From: Glandiceps talaboti
Taxonomy: Eukaryota; Hemichordata; Enteropneusta; Spengelidae
Reading direction: 5' to 3'
DNA: 64,000 nt
Assembly: GCF_964340395.1 (NCBI RefSeq)
Contig: NC_135549.1
Coordinates: forward strand, 21,852,342-21,916,341
The notes beneath the pieces are model-generated. The model was not told where the DNA came from. It made no database searches and saw only the letters and a program-made list of their open reading frames with translations. Both the position numbers and the translations under genes were made by a program. Of the stretch, positions 53,101 through 64,000 are shown piece by piece. Within the stretch, counting starts at the first letter, position 1, and the number at the start of each line of letters is the position of its first letter.

Positions 53101-56100
53101 TTTAGTATCAATGAATTACATAAGGTAAGATACAGTTTGAATTGGATGTGTTCACTGGAAGACTGTATGTAACAGATATAATTACCGATCAGGACTTACC
53201 GTTTAGCGAGTCGAGGTCGTTGTAACGATTTTACTTGCTAAGCTAGGAGCACATTTACTAATAAGTAACACAGCAAGATTGTGATTGAGGAGAGTTTTGT
53301 TTACGTACTTCACATCTTTGGACTATCCTCAATAATAATCCTGCCGTGTTCAGCGGTAAAAGTGCTCTGTCTATCAAGTAAAACAACAACATCAACTTAC
53401 CGAAGGATCAACTTTTATGAAATGTGTATGATACATGTGATCTTGTAGTGAACTCTTCCTGTATGTAATTTGTATACTGCTTATAAATATTTGTTTGTTG
53501 TTTGAGTTGATGTGAACCATTACATCACACTTGGTGGAGGCACCAGTACCTTAGCAAATGTAGATTACACTACTTTCCTGACTTGAAGGATGTCCTGTCC
53601 TGACCTTTAATACAATACAAAATTTACATATTAAGATCATTAATTATTATGCCATGTAATATGTGTGTGTGTGCATACTCTGTGTTTGTGTTGTGTGTGT
53701 GTGTTGTGTGTGTGTGTGTGCATGTTCTGTGTTTGTTGTGTGTGTGTTAGTGTGTGTGTGTGTGCATGCTCTGTGTTTGTTTTGTGTGTGTGTGTGTGTG
53801 TGTGTGTGCATGCTCTATGTTTGTTTTGTGTGTGTGTGTGTGTGTGTGTCAAACAGAATCAGAGTAAAAACGGTGCTTATGTTGTGTTGTAGCTATTACT
53901 GTCAACAAATTTCAAAGTGTTGACGGAGTAATATTTTTCTGAACTGATATTAAAGAATACTTCAGGACATCTACCAAAATACTAGTTACTTGTAGCATGT
54001 AAGACATTAGTATTAAATGAAAGAAGTGGTTGAGCAGATCATGAACATTCACAGACGACAATAAAAGTAATACTGTGATTGTAACACTGTTGTCTGTGTA
54101 ATTCCATACAGGGTGTAGCCAAGCAGTTATTGTTCCCAGTGTTATCACAATTTGTCATAGCATTTGGCCAAGCCTTGACCTTTCCAGATGGAGAAAGGTC
54201 AGATAGTGGTCTCAAAATGGAAGTCATCAAGGTAAGTTAGATGTATATATCAGGGGTTTCATTTATGCTGTAGAAATGTAGAAGCCTCACCATCACTTCA
54301 TCCATACTTTATAGGTATTCAGAAGTGAAGTGCCCCCACTCCACCCGGCCCCCAGCACTCTTTCTGACGTACTTTGTAAAGAGCATGTATTGATAAATTT
54401 GGTAGCTTTATAGACGTTGAGATTTGAACAGGGATGACAGATGATACTTTCTCCCTGAGATCTATTAGAGTATCCTGGTAACAAACAGTGTCATCTGTCA
54501 TTGAGTGAACAAGCTTGACAATTTGAAGTTGAAAGCTATCTATCAAATTATGTTGTGTGTGTTGCTTAAATTTTAATACTCTTGGTAACTTTACACTTCA
54601 CACTTGTTACTGTCATCACAGGCTCTCACCACTCTCGTTAAGAGTTACCCCAAACAAATGGCTCAGTGGTTGCCGGATCTACTTCCCCATATTTGGCGAA
54701 CTTTAACAGACAGTGCTGCCGTCTATATTAGAACTGTAGTCAGTGATACAGAAGATGCTGATGACCCGGTGGATTCTGATGGTAAGTTGTGAGCCAATCA
54801 CATCAATCTAAAAGTCAATAACCTTTCCAGTAAAGTGTGCCCTCTTTTGATAAAGTAGAGAAATGGTCCGAGCAGGTATCACTTGAGAGTAAAATCAAAT
54901 TTTGGTATATGAAGTGTGCTGTATTATTAAAAGAATGATGTTGAAGGCAAGGTCAGTTTTCACCAAATAAAAAATAAATGGATGGACCTTATTTTTAAGT
55001 GTGCCCTCTAGTTAAGAAAAGAAATTTCTAATTTCTTGGCAATTTGTGAACTTGTGACACAATATATTTCTAAACAAACTTTGCTGTCAGCGTATACCTG
55101 AATTTGTATGGAATCTGAGTGTTCTGGCTAAATATTCATCGATGTGCATTGACAGTTTTACAAGGTTTTGGTACTAGGGTATAGTTTAGTGAACTTATGG
55201 CATGACAGTGTATTGGTTGGCTGGGAATGCAGCTTGGTCCATTGTTCCTAGACACACAGACATAGACACATATTCATGGATATTTCCAAAACCTTTTACA
55301 TTCAGTGTCTCTTTACTTAACCGTGTACATTTCCACAATCATTTGAAACTTCAATTTCAGTTTACTTTCTTGTACATTTACATTCAGTGTTTGTTTATTT
55401 ACATGTACATTTCCACAATCATTGAAAACTTACACGTAATGTCTGTTTACTTACAGGTGAAGTACTTGGCTTTGAGAACCTTGTGTTTAGTATATTTGAT
55501 TTTGTACACGGTTTAATTGAGACCCCAAAGTTTAGAAGTACAGTGCTGAAAAGTTTAGACGATGTAGTTTATTATGTCATATTATATATGCAGATAACAG
55601 AGGAACAGGTTAGTGGTGGCAATCAGTGGGGTTTTTTTTTACAGTTTTGTTCCTTTTTATTGTATTTTATCACACATCAGCTAGATTTTACTGTTGTAAT
55701 AATCACATGTGAAAATGGGACTGTCTTTCAAAGCTTTAGAATATATATATATCTAAGCATGGTTTGTTGCCAAATTTAAGCCTTTTTGTGAGATATTCAA
55801 TCAACACCAAATTGGCTTGCAAAATTCATGTCGTACTGAGGATTAAAATTTGGATATAAAAAACAGTTGTCCAGCACAGCTATGGAAGAAGTTGATTCTG
55901 AACCCAAAAATGATCCTTTCCAATCCCTATGGCTCCATGGATGTAAATAGCACCAAGCATATTGTTTGTGATGTTTAAGCCAATCACATACAGTACTTGT
56001 AATATTTCTTATAAGTTATATATCTTTTAAAAATTGAAATGTGCAAATGGCTTTTGAAAGTTAAAATGTTGTATCCTGATTTTGTTTGTATTGTTAGGTG

Positions 56101-59100
56101 AAAACCTGGACAGATTACCCAAATCAATTTGTAGAAGATGAAGATGAAGACACATTTTCCTATTCTGTTAGAATTTCAGCACAAGATTTATTACTGGTAA
56201 GTTTACATTGTAATATATTTAGCCCCAATGCAACAATTGGAAAAGCACAAAGGGACTATAGAATGACCCATGTCTGTCCATGGACAAACCCTATCTCTGA
56301 TACCCATAGTTCAATTTCAAGCAAACCTGGTACAAATGTCAGGACACTATGGTTATATGGGCATAACTTTATTTTGCGGCGTTGACCAGTTGGTAGAATA
56401 GTGCAGAAGACTTGTTGACTTTGGGAAATTTGTCAGTCTTGATGTCTTTCTGGCTCCCCTTCCCAAGGTGACACTGTGAAAGATAATTAATTAAGATGAA
56501 CGACTGACAATGATTGTTGAAAATATGAATAACTTTAAAAACTTGGCATAACTACACTTGGGAAGAAAAATCAAGGGACCATAAAGGAAAATCAATGAAC
56601 AATAAAAGTACAAGTAAATTAGTGTGTGCCAGTGGTTATATTAAATACAGGGGTAATCTGCAGTAGGTGACAAGACTTGTTATTTTAATTCATAAAAATA
56701 AATGCATAATTCAGTGTTGTTAAGTGTCCTTGCCTCAAATTCTTGACCTGTGTTGTGTTAGAGGAAAATGAAACGTAGAATTTAGTGAAAGAAAAGATTA
56801 AGATGGGGAATTATTTGTCTTTCTTTCAGTCTATAGCCAGTGAATTTCAAGCCGAGTGTGCGCTGGGTATTGTCAGTGCAGTTGATAGGCATTTACAGGA
56901 AGCTAAGGTTGCCATGGAAGCCGGCAATACACAATGGTAAGTCAAGAGACTGAGAGACAGGTTTCTCATCCTGAGATGCAGGGGCAGCAGTCAACATTCA
57001 TCTTTACCTCTTTCCTATGTAAGTAATTCAGATAATGGATGATGACAGTTATTTTATGGTACAAAAGACTAGACATAGTAACTTGAAAAGACGGGCACCT
57101 GACTTTATAATCTTTCAATTCATACCCAAGTCTTTGCCGAAAGTAAAACACTTTCAAAGGCACAGAAGAAAACTTACATATATATATATTGCTCTAGCCT
57201 AGTCTAAGATCTGGATGTATTGACTGTCGTGGTCGAAATTTTTCAAAACTGCATTTCAGTTCCATGTGAAAATATGCAGTCAAGTTTAATGTAAAGCCTG
57301 TTTAGTCACTGCCACTAGAGGGCGTAGTAGTAGATTGAGACTGAATGTGACACCGTTGGATAGCCACAACAGATGGTCATAGATCTCAGGTAGTTGGTAT
57401 CATCCTCCGTGTCTTTTCAATGTGGTTTCCTTGTTACGTATATGATTGTGAGCTGCTTCTTGCATGCCCCTCGCAAATCATCTCTCTTCTCACTGTTGAC
57501 ACATATGATTGGTTTCTGATACATGGCCAACCACAGGGGAATTCACACTGCTAGGGCATGGATGTTCAGCTAGTCTTGTACCCAAAGTATTCTACCATGC
57601 ACTAGCCATTTAGAGCAAAAAATATGGAATATATACTCTGGTCATTCTACGTCACGACAACACATGTCTATGCCACTGGTTCGAAATATGAGTCAAAATG
57701 TTCAAAATTGCCATTACTCTCCCTAATTTTTCTTTGATATTACCGGTGCTGGTGTAATTATGTTATTCTCCAATATTTTTCTTCATTCAGTCGGAAAATT
57801 CGTGACATAAGGGTTGTCACTACTCACCTATCGACGTGTAGTGACAAAGACCCCTTAGGTCACTCGTAATTTCCCTGGCTGAATGAAGCAAAGTATTGGG
57901 AACTAACATCTAATTATGTATCATAGAGCTACTATTTCAAATTCTCCTCATCAAGTTTTTCATTATGATATTTTTGTTGTCTAATTTAAGGTGGAAGATT
58001 CATGAGTCATGTCTTTTAACCATGGGTTCTGTCAAAGCATTAATTATTGATACTGTGGCAGGTGGCAAATTAATGTTTGACATGGAAAAATTCTTAACAT
58101 CGGTGATACTAGCTGATCTTAATATGCAAGGTAAGTTGAATCAACTACGATGTCTGCTCTTTCAAACAAACCCTATACTGGGGAAGCCTGTTTCTTATCT
58201 AACTAAATTGTTCTTGGGGAACGTAAAATGTGTATGATATACACAGTCGTTCGGTGATCCCTCGATGGTTTAGCTGTATTTTACCATATTGTATAAATAG
58301 TAATCAATCAATTCCTTGGATGACACCATGATTTCCATTCAGTGCACAACACATGGAGTACTGTAATTACATTCATGAGAACAAGTTCTTATTTTATTTC
58401 GATCCTCTAGTATGAGATAAAATGCTATCACAGGGACAGAGAATTCCATGTCATGCTATCGTCGATTTTTTCTCATATTTTCATCAACCTGAAAATGTAA
58501 TTTTGCAGGCTAGGTGGAATATAGAAAATGGAAAATGAATATTATTGAAAAAAAAAATATACAACCAATTTTCTGGACATTTGAAATCACTGTCGTCAAT
58601 TTACATTTCTATGTATGCCTACTACTACTGTGACCCTGCACACTAACAACTCTACGTTATGTTCTCATTTTCAGTGTCACCATTTTTACTAGGAAGAGCA
58701 CTTTGGGCAGCCAGCAGGTTTACGTTAGCTATGAACCCAGAACTTATTCAAAAGTAAGTTTTCCTTGTAAATCTATCAAAGCTTGATCTATTAAAGGGGA
58801 GTGCCATTCCAGGAAATTAAGTTATTTTCATAAACATTTTGGGTTCTGGAGTCATTTCATGATTTTGCATTACGTAAATGTCACTCGGTTGCTAAGAAAC
58901 ATCAAATTGAAACCCTTTTTCACCTCTAATGTTCTTTCACTGATACACTGTTGCATAATGGGTCTTAGCAGACGTGATTATTCATTAGTTGCGGCACACT
59001 GACTATTTATCGGCATGTGTTTATTTGTGCATGATTTCACATGTTTAGAATCATTTATTGAGGGAAAAAATGTAAAAGTTGAAAAATTTTGATTCGATCA

Positions 59101-62100
59101 AATTTTGAATAAATATTGAATAAATTTTGGTCCTCTGTCAGATATGATTTCAATATGGACAGTTTGGATCATATTAGATTAGAAGTTCACTTGTAATAAT
59201 TCAGTGCTTCTAGTTTACAACTTTGGTTTCATATTTATCTCATTGTCTAGATTTCTAGAAGCCACTGTGCATGGTATCCAGAAGACCCAGCCCCCTTCAG
59301 TTCGTCTTTCAGCTGTGAGGGCAGTCTACGGTTTCTGTGATCATCTGAAGACATCAAACAACACTCAGATTCTTGTTCCGTATTTAGCTCACATTGTGGA
59401 TGGACTCGTAGCACTAGCAGTGGAATTCCATTCAGAAGTGTTAGCGTTAGTCATGGAGACTCTATGTATCGTTGTTACAGTAAGTGAACTGTGTTGTCAC
59501 TGCCACTGAGTAAAATCTTACTGACGACTATAAGTCTGAAAACGATTTGAGTTTTCTGATTTGTTCTATTATAATGTTATTCAATACTGTTACTTCCATA
59601 TAGTGAATCTTATGATGATTATGATTCTGAAAACGATTGTAAGTGTTCTAATGTGCTGTATTACAGTAAATTAACTAGACTGTCACTCCCACTGAGTGGA
59701 TTAGAGTTCTAGCCCACACTCAAAATCTGTTGTGGAACGAACAGTGCCCCTTATGGCCAAACTGTACAATCTTTTGTTTATGATCAAAATATTCATACAT
59801 ACGGTCACCCATCAGAGTCTGTATCTTTCCTATTTCAGATTGATAAGGCATTTACAGTATCAGTGGAAAGTAAAGTAGCTCCATTGACAATAGCATTATT
59901 TCTAAAATATTGCCAAGGTGAGTCAAATTAGCATTGAATCTTCATCAAACTATTTTGGTAGACATTTGTTGAACCAACCTGACATGAAGTTTGACCTTTG
60001 ACCAGTATAGCCAAGAAATCAGAGCTGAGTGTGCAAATTTTTACATTTTTTGTTCTGCTAAGATAAACAAACTTCTTGAACTTCTTGCTAAAGGTTAAAG
60101 TACAGAGTCTTGGTGTTACTATTTCAAGAAACTCTCTACACTAAGCCTAGTCTCTCAGCCTCGGTCGCATATGAACCTGTTCTAAATTTGAAAATACTAC
60201 CAACAGCTGTACTTAAAGTGGCACAAGCTGAGATTATATTTTTTCCCATTAATGTCAATGTACGTCTTCTATAACAGTACAATTGTCTTCTAGCATCGTT
60301 AGAACAGTCCATTATGTAGTAGGGATTTCTTTTTTTAAACACGTATCATAAATTACATCATCGGATCATTTATGGGCTATATAAATACCTGGTTTGAGTT
60401 CAGTGAATAGGAAGTGGTGGTTAAGTATGCTTCAGTAAGTAGAATACTGCAAGTATGTTTTAAATATGCGGCAAAAACTGCAACCAAATAGGTCTAAACA
60501 CAGCTTGTTCCCCTTTAATTTACATGGATCTCCAGCCACTTGTAATTGGCTACCCTCGTAGGTGTACATATGGCATCCTCTTAGATTTAACACAACTGTT
60601 GGAGGACAATTCAGAACAGATTTTCTTGCATCAAAGAGCAAAAGGTTTGGCTTGTAGAGAGCTTTTTTGAGATCTTAACACCAAGACAAATCTCTGGGCT
60701 ATAAAGGTGTTAGAACCACAGCATTTCAACAACAAAGTAATAATTTATTTTGTTTTGTTTTGATGTTTGACAAACTAAAACTGAACACTATATTATAAAC
60801 ATTTCTGTTACAGATCACTTGATTACGTCATTGTCACAGGATATATTCCGAGAGTTGTCACAGAATGAAGGCTGCCAGCAATCTTTACAAGCCAGACTTC
60901 TACCACCATTGAATAGCATAATAACTTCAACCAGTGATAAAATTCCATTAGGAATGGCTTCTGTAAGTATGCCTGTAATATTAACAATTTTCTAAGTTGA
61001 ATCAGAAGTTGTCGTCTTCTATTTTAATATGAAATACTGGGCCATTAGTTGACAGAGAATTGTGAGATATTCCCCCAGTTTATTTTGTACTGGCAAGGAT
61101 TAGTCACATGAGGAGTCTTATACCCATTGATAAAATACAACGTGCGAAAATACACCAGTTCATTTGCTTGAATGAAGTGAGTGAACGGAAGACTTGATTC
61201 AAAGACAATATTAGGTAAAAATAACAATACAAGTGATACAAAATCAACAATGGCAGCCTTTGGTGTAGGTTCACATAACTTTTTTATAACTTTTATATAT
61301 GTGTGTGGAATTTGTAATGTTACAGTAATATACTTGATTGTTATAACGTGTGGCGTTCTAAAAAGTATATAGAGTTATGCCAGCCATACTTAGATGAATT
61401 ATTGACACTAATTACATTGTATCCCTTTGCATGGAACTTGTCTCATTCCTTCTTACCACGAGCATGCAAACACGCTGATCAGGTTGTAACACTAATGCAA
61501 GAACCTGGGATTGAAACCCTGGCCTTTAACCCATATTTTGTAGATGAGAAACACAATGACTGACATAAGGGGCCCTGTCACTGATGTACGAGTAACATAA
61601 GGGGGCTTGTCACTGTGTCATATGAGTGACAGAAGGGGGCCTTGTTCTACCACCCCATATCTTGTAGATTCATGACCATATCAACATTACAAAGTATTGA
61701 GTCCAGTTAGACTTTTTTATGTGGTTACAAACAACTGTAAAGTTATTTTAGTACATTAATGCGAGTGGAGTCATTGACATTGATTTATTTGACTACCACA
61801 GGTTGCCATGGATGTACTTTGTACAGTGGTAAGGAACAGCACAACACCAATTTCAGAAGCTTTGATTACCCAATCATTCCCAGCTGCAGCACAGTGTACA
61901 TTACGAACTGATGACAATGCTGTAATGCAGGTAGGTCATAGTGCCAAACAGCACAGTGGTTAGTAGCACAGTGTACATTACGAACTGACGATAATGCTGT
62001 CATGCAGGTAGGTCATAGTGCCAAACAGCACAGTGGTTAGTAGCACAGTGTACATTACGAGCTGATGACAATGCTGTTATGCAGGTAGGTCATAGTGCCA

Positions 62101-63968
62101 AACAGCACAGTGGTTAGTAGCACAGTGTACATTATGAACTGACGATAATGCTGTCATGCAGGTAGGTCATAGTGCCAAACAGCACAGTGGTTAGTAGCAC
62201 AGTGTACATTATGAACTGACGATAATGCTGTTATGCAGGTAGGTCATAGTGCCAAACAGCACAGTGGTTAGTAGCACAGTGTACATTACGAGCTGATGAC
62301 AATGCTGTCATGCGGGTAGGTCATAGTGTGGAACAGTACAGTTGTCAGCAGCACAGTGCATATCTAGAAGTGATGAGAGTGCTGTCATCATGCAGGTAGG
62401 TCATAATGCACACCACCTCTATCAGCAGAATCATATTGACTGAGGTCAATGCAAATAAGTCATGATACAGAAGACCACAATTGTCTGTAACAAATTGTAT
62501 CATATGGATGCTGATATAGAGATGGTTCGGAGTACGTGAACAGCACAACTGTGAACAGTACACTCACTACAGTGTACCTGTACATATCTAGAACTGATGA
62601 CCATAAAGTCATGCAATTTTATCATAGCCTGGTAGGCTGTGTGCCCTCTAAGCTAATATGACGCGCCACTGACACACACAATTTCTAGTGACGCACCTAA
62701 ATTTGTGTTCCCCCCATCTTTTACTATGTGGTGACTCACTAGAAATCCCAGTTTTTCTCATTTTGACTAACAAGAACAAAATTTGGCTATCGTTAGAGGG
62801 CACACTGTTGGTAGGTGAAAGTTGTAACACCATACACCATTGTCAGAACATCAAACCAATCATCAGCACAGTACATCATGCTAAATTGCTCCGCTGTACA
62901 TCATACCATACATGTAAAACATTGCAGTGTGTGACCAGATTGTGTTAATCATTGTTTTACAGAGTGGTGGAGAGTGTATTAGGGCCTATGTATCTGTAGC
63001 CTTTGATCAGCTGGTAGCATGGCGTGATGAGGAAGGCAACAATGGTGTTGTCTATGTTGTCAAAGTGGTGTCTAGACTACTCAATCCAAGGACGTCAGAG
63101 TTCACAGCGGCTTTCGTTGGAAGACTGGTGTCAACACTAATATCTAAAGGTGGCAGTAGTCTTGGCAGTGACTTAGACTTGATGTTGAGGGCTGTACTGA
63201 GTAAAATGCAACAAGCCGAGTCACTGAGTGTTGTACAAGTAAGTCATGTAGTCAAACTTTTATTATCAATGACCGAAAATATTCATCAGCTTGGTATATC
63301 AAGAGATTTACAAAGGTTATAACACACAAGCAGTTCAAAGTTTTTTTAGCATTTAGCTTGCAATCTGTCTTGGTCGATGATCCTCATCAGAATGACAAAT
63401 TCCATTGTTACAGCTGACCACTAGGTGGCGATATTATCAGCCGATTGTAGATGTTAGGTAGTTTATGGGGAAAAGAAGTGCCGTGTATATTTACACTATT
63501 TAGTGAGATATGGATGTGTGCCGCCATCTTGTTTGTAAACAGCCAATCAGATATCATGACTGCCACTGATATTGCAGCGATGATTATGGGATATCAATGT
63601 GTAGGAACTTGTAGTGGCCCCCTAAGTAATTAGTGGTACATGTTTATGCTTCAGTCACTCGTAACCCCTTACTAATTTGCATAACTTGGGCCCCCTAAGT
63701 AATTAGTGGTACATGTTTATACTTCAGTCACTAGTAACCCCTATCTTATTAGCAGAACTTGGGCCCTCCAAAGTAATTAGTGGTACATGTTTATACTTCA
63801 GTCACTAGTGTTGGTGTTTGCAAACCTAATGCACACCCAAATGAAAGCTGTATTAGAATTTCTGTGCAGTGTACCTGGTCCAACTGGGAAGACAGCATTA
63901 GAATTTGTACTTACAGAATGGTTAGCAAGACAACATCTCTTTTATGGTGCCTATGAAAGTAAAGTAAG
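47175..63968 (+). CDS. IPO9: Importin-9 (first 18 coding exons, 850 residues; 3' end beyond window)
   Basis: This is a karyopherin-beta that carries histones H2A-H2B, actin and ribosomal proteins into the nucleus and binds RanGTP (family knowledge). Exons: 47175-47313, 48058-48119, 50203-50289, 52361-52562, 52949-53124, 54112-54231, 54622-54781, 55457-55608, 56098-56196, 56830-56936, 57991-58130, 58675-58753, 59251-59479, 59839-59917, 60814-60962, 61802-61930, 62963-63238 and 63802-63968. All phases join. The product is colinear with human IPO9 (1041 residues). Near-identical blocks include [56 protein letters not shown] and PGPTGK.ALEFV. The N-terminal importin-beta domain is at about residues 40-120 and HEAT repeats follow. 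The start is the first in-frame ATG (AAACATGG). The last donor is GTAAG/GTAAGT; about 190 residues, including the acidic C-terminal region, are missing. Repeats overlap or abut several splice sites. Confidence 0.96.
48102..49741 (+). repeat. 42 bp minisatellite made from the exon 2 end and donor of IPO9
   Basis: The unit CTTGCTATCAGACAGGTATT, GTATATTTCAGTCACCCATA, CC begins inside exon 2: its last 18 bases are CTTGCTATCAGACAG plus flank. It repeats about 38 times through intron 2. Variants have AAACAG, GATATT, a 3' shortened GGTATATTTCAG, or an inserted CAATCAGGCCATACTCTAG. Most copies keep CAG/GT followed by ATTG, and most also carry TATATTTCAG, an acceptor-like string. Because 42 is 14 codons, regular stretches stay open in the exon frame ([14 protein letters not shown]). 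Confidence 0.97.
53660..53850. repeat. (TG)n minisatellite with GCATGCTCTGTGTTTG spacers
   Basis: TG runs are interrupted about every 55 bp by GCATG(C/T)TCTGTGTTTGT, giving four higher-order units. It lies in intron 5 of IPO9. Confidence 0.93.
55296..55456 (+). repeat. About 80 bp tandem repeat ending at the IPO9 exon 8 acceptor
   Basis: ACATTTCCACAATCATT occurs at about 55327 and 55405. TTACATTCAGTGT.T.TTTA.TTA occurs at about 55297 and 55379, and its third, partial version TTACACGTAATGTCTGTTTA runs into CTTACAG, the real acceptor of exon 8 (exon starts 55457). Confidence 0.7.
57771..57899. repeat. Foldback hairpin in IPO9 intron 10
   Basis: CCAATATTTTTCTTCATTCAG and following sequence (to about 57825) is mirrored by 57838-57899 (GTAGTGACAAAGACCCCTTA through CTGAATGAAG), with an AAGGGGT/ACCCCTT-like core and a short loop near TCACCTATCGAC. 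It is probably a small non-autonomous element; it lies about 90 bp upstream of exon 11. Confidence 0.75.
59470..59708 (+). repeat. Old tandem duplication across the IPO9 exon 13 donor
   Basis: GTTACAGTAAGTGAACTGTG with TGTCACTGCCACTGAGT (exon 13 end and donor, 59473-59508) is echoed by ATTACAGTAAATTAACTAGA with CTGTCACTCCCACTGAGT (about 59664-59700). CTTACTGACGACTATAAGTC plus TGAAAACGATT (59517-59547) is echoed at about 59608-59638. The copies are diverged, so the array is older than those in introns 2 and 16. Confidence 0.65.
61886..62404 (+). repeat. 77 bp tandem repeat made from the exon 16 end and donor of IPO9
   Basis: The unit carries the last 45 bases or so of exon 16 (GCACAGTGTACATTACGAAC, TGATGACAATGCTGT.ATGCAG), its donor GTAGGTCATAGTGCC, and AAACAGCACAGTGGTTAGTA. 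The true border is at 61930/61931. Six further copies follow (ATGCAG/GTAGGT at about 62007, 62084, 62161, 62238 and 62395; one at about 62313 reads ATGCGGGTAGGT). Confidence 0.95.
63608..63811 (+). repeat. About 73 bp tandem repeat ending in the IPO9 exon 18 acceptor
   Basis: AAGTAATTAGTGGTACATGT, TTATACTTCAGTCACTAGT occurs three times, with CAG ending at 63654, 63727 and 63801. The third is the real acceptor, and TCACTAGTG begins exon 18. The first two are followed by AACCCCTTA-type intron sequence instead. Confidence 0.9.
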
Positions 63969-64000
63969 GTAAGTTGCTATTTCATTTCATTAGCCTAGAC

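Overview
This is animal nuclear DNA, not a prokaryotic replicon. Short coding exons with GT/AG borders are spread over kilobase introns, the background is AT-rich, and there are many microsatellites, minisatellites, foldback elements and a retrotransposon scrap. The recognisable proteins resemble vertebrate orthologues closely. Together with the repeat style this suggests a marine invertebrate, perhaps a deuterostome such as a hemichordate, cephalochordate or echinoderm. The phylum is an inference, not something the sequence proves.

Layout. (1) 1-31.8 kb, minus strand: a tandem cluster of three short-chain dehydrogenases closest to 15-hydroxyprostaglandin dehydrogenase (HPGD). Copy A is cut by the left edge, with exons 1-2 only. 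Copies B (7207-10136) and C (11767-31835) each have seven exons and rebuild to 255 residues with identical intron phases. Copy C carries a 15.8 kb third intron that holds two minisatellites, a LINE reverse-transcriptase tail, inverted fragments and several unidentified exon-like reading frames on both strands. (2) 31.8-36.5 kb: intergenic, with hairpins, microsatellites and one possible LTR remnant. (3) 36.5-44.3 kb, minus strand: a complete 12-exon SSUH2-like gene of 432 residues with six CxxC pairs. (4) 44.3-47.2 kb: the intergenic space between the divergent SSUH2 and IPO9 genes. (5) 47.2-64 kb, plus strand: the first 18 coding exons (850 residues) of importin-9 (IPO9), running off the right edge.

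The three loci have no evident shared pathway: prostaglandin or lipid oxidation, a DnaJ-like cysteine-rich protein, and nuclear import of histones and other cargo.

The most striking signal is in IPO9. At least five of its exon/intron borders lie in or beside local tandem repeats. In exons 2 and 16 the repeat unit is a copy of the exon's 3' end plus its splice donor. This gives about 35 extra donor-like sites in intron 2 and six more copies of the exon 16 border in intron 16. Exon 13 shows an older version of the same thing, and exons 8 and 18 show tandem copies of their acceptor side.
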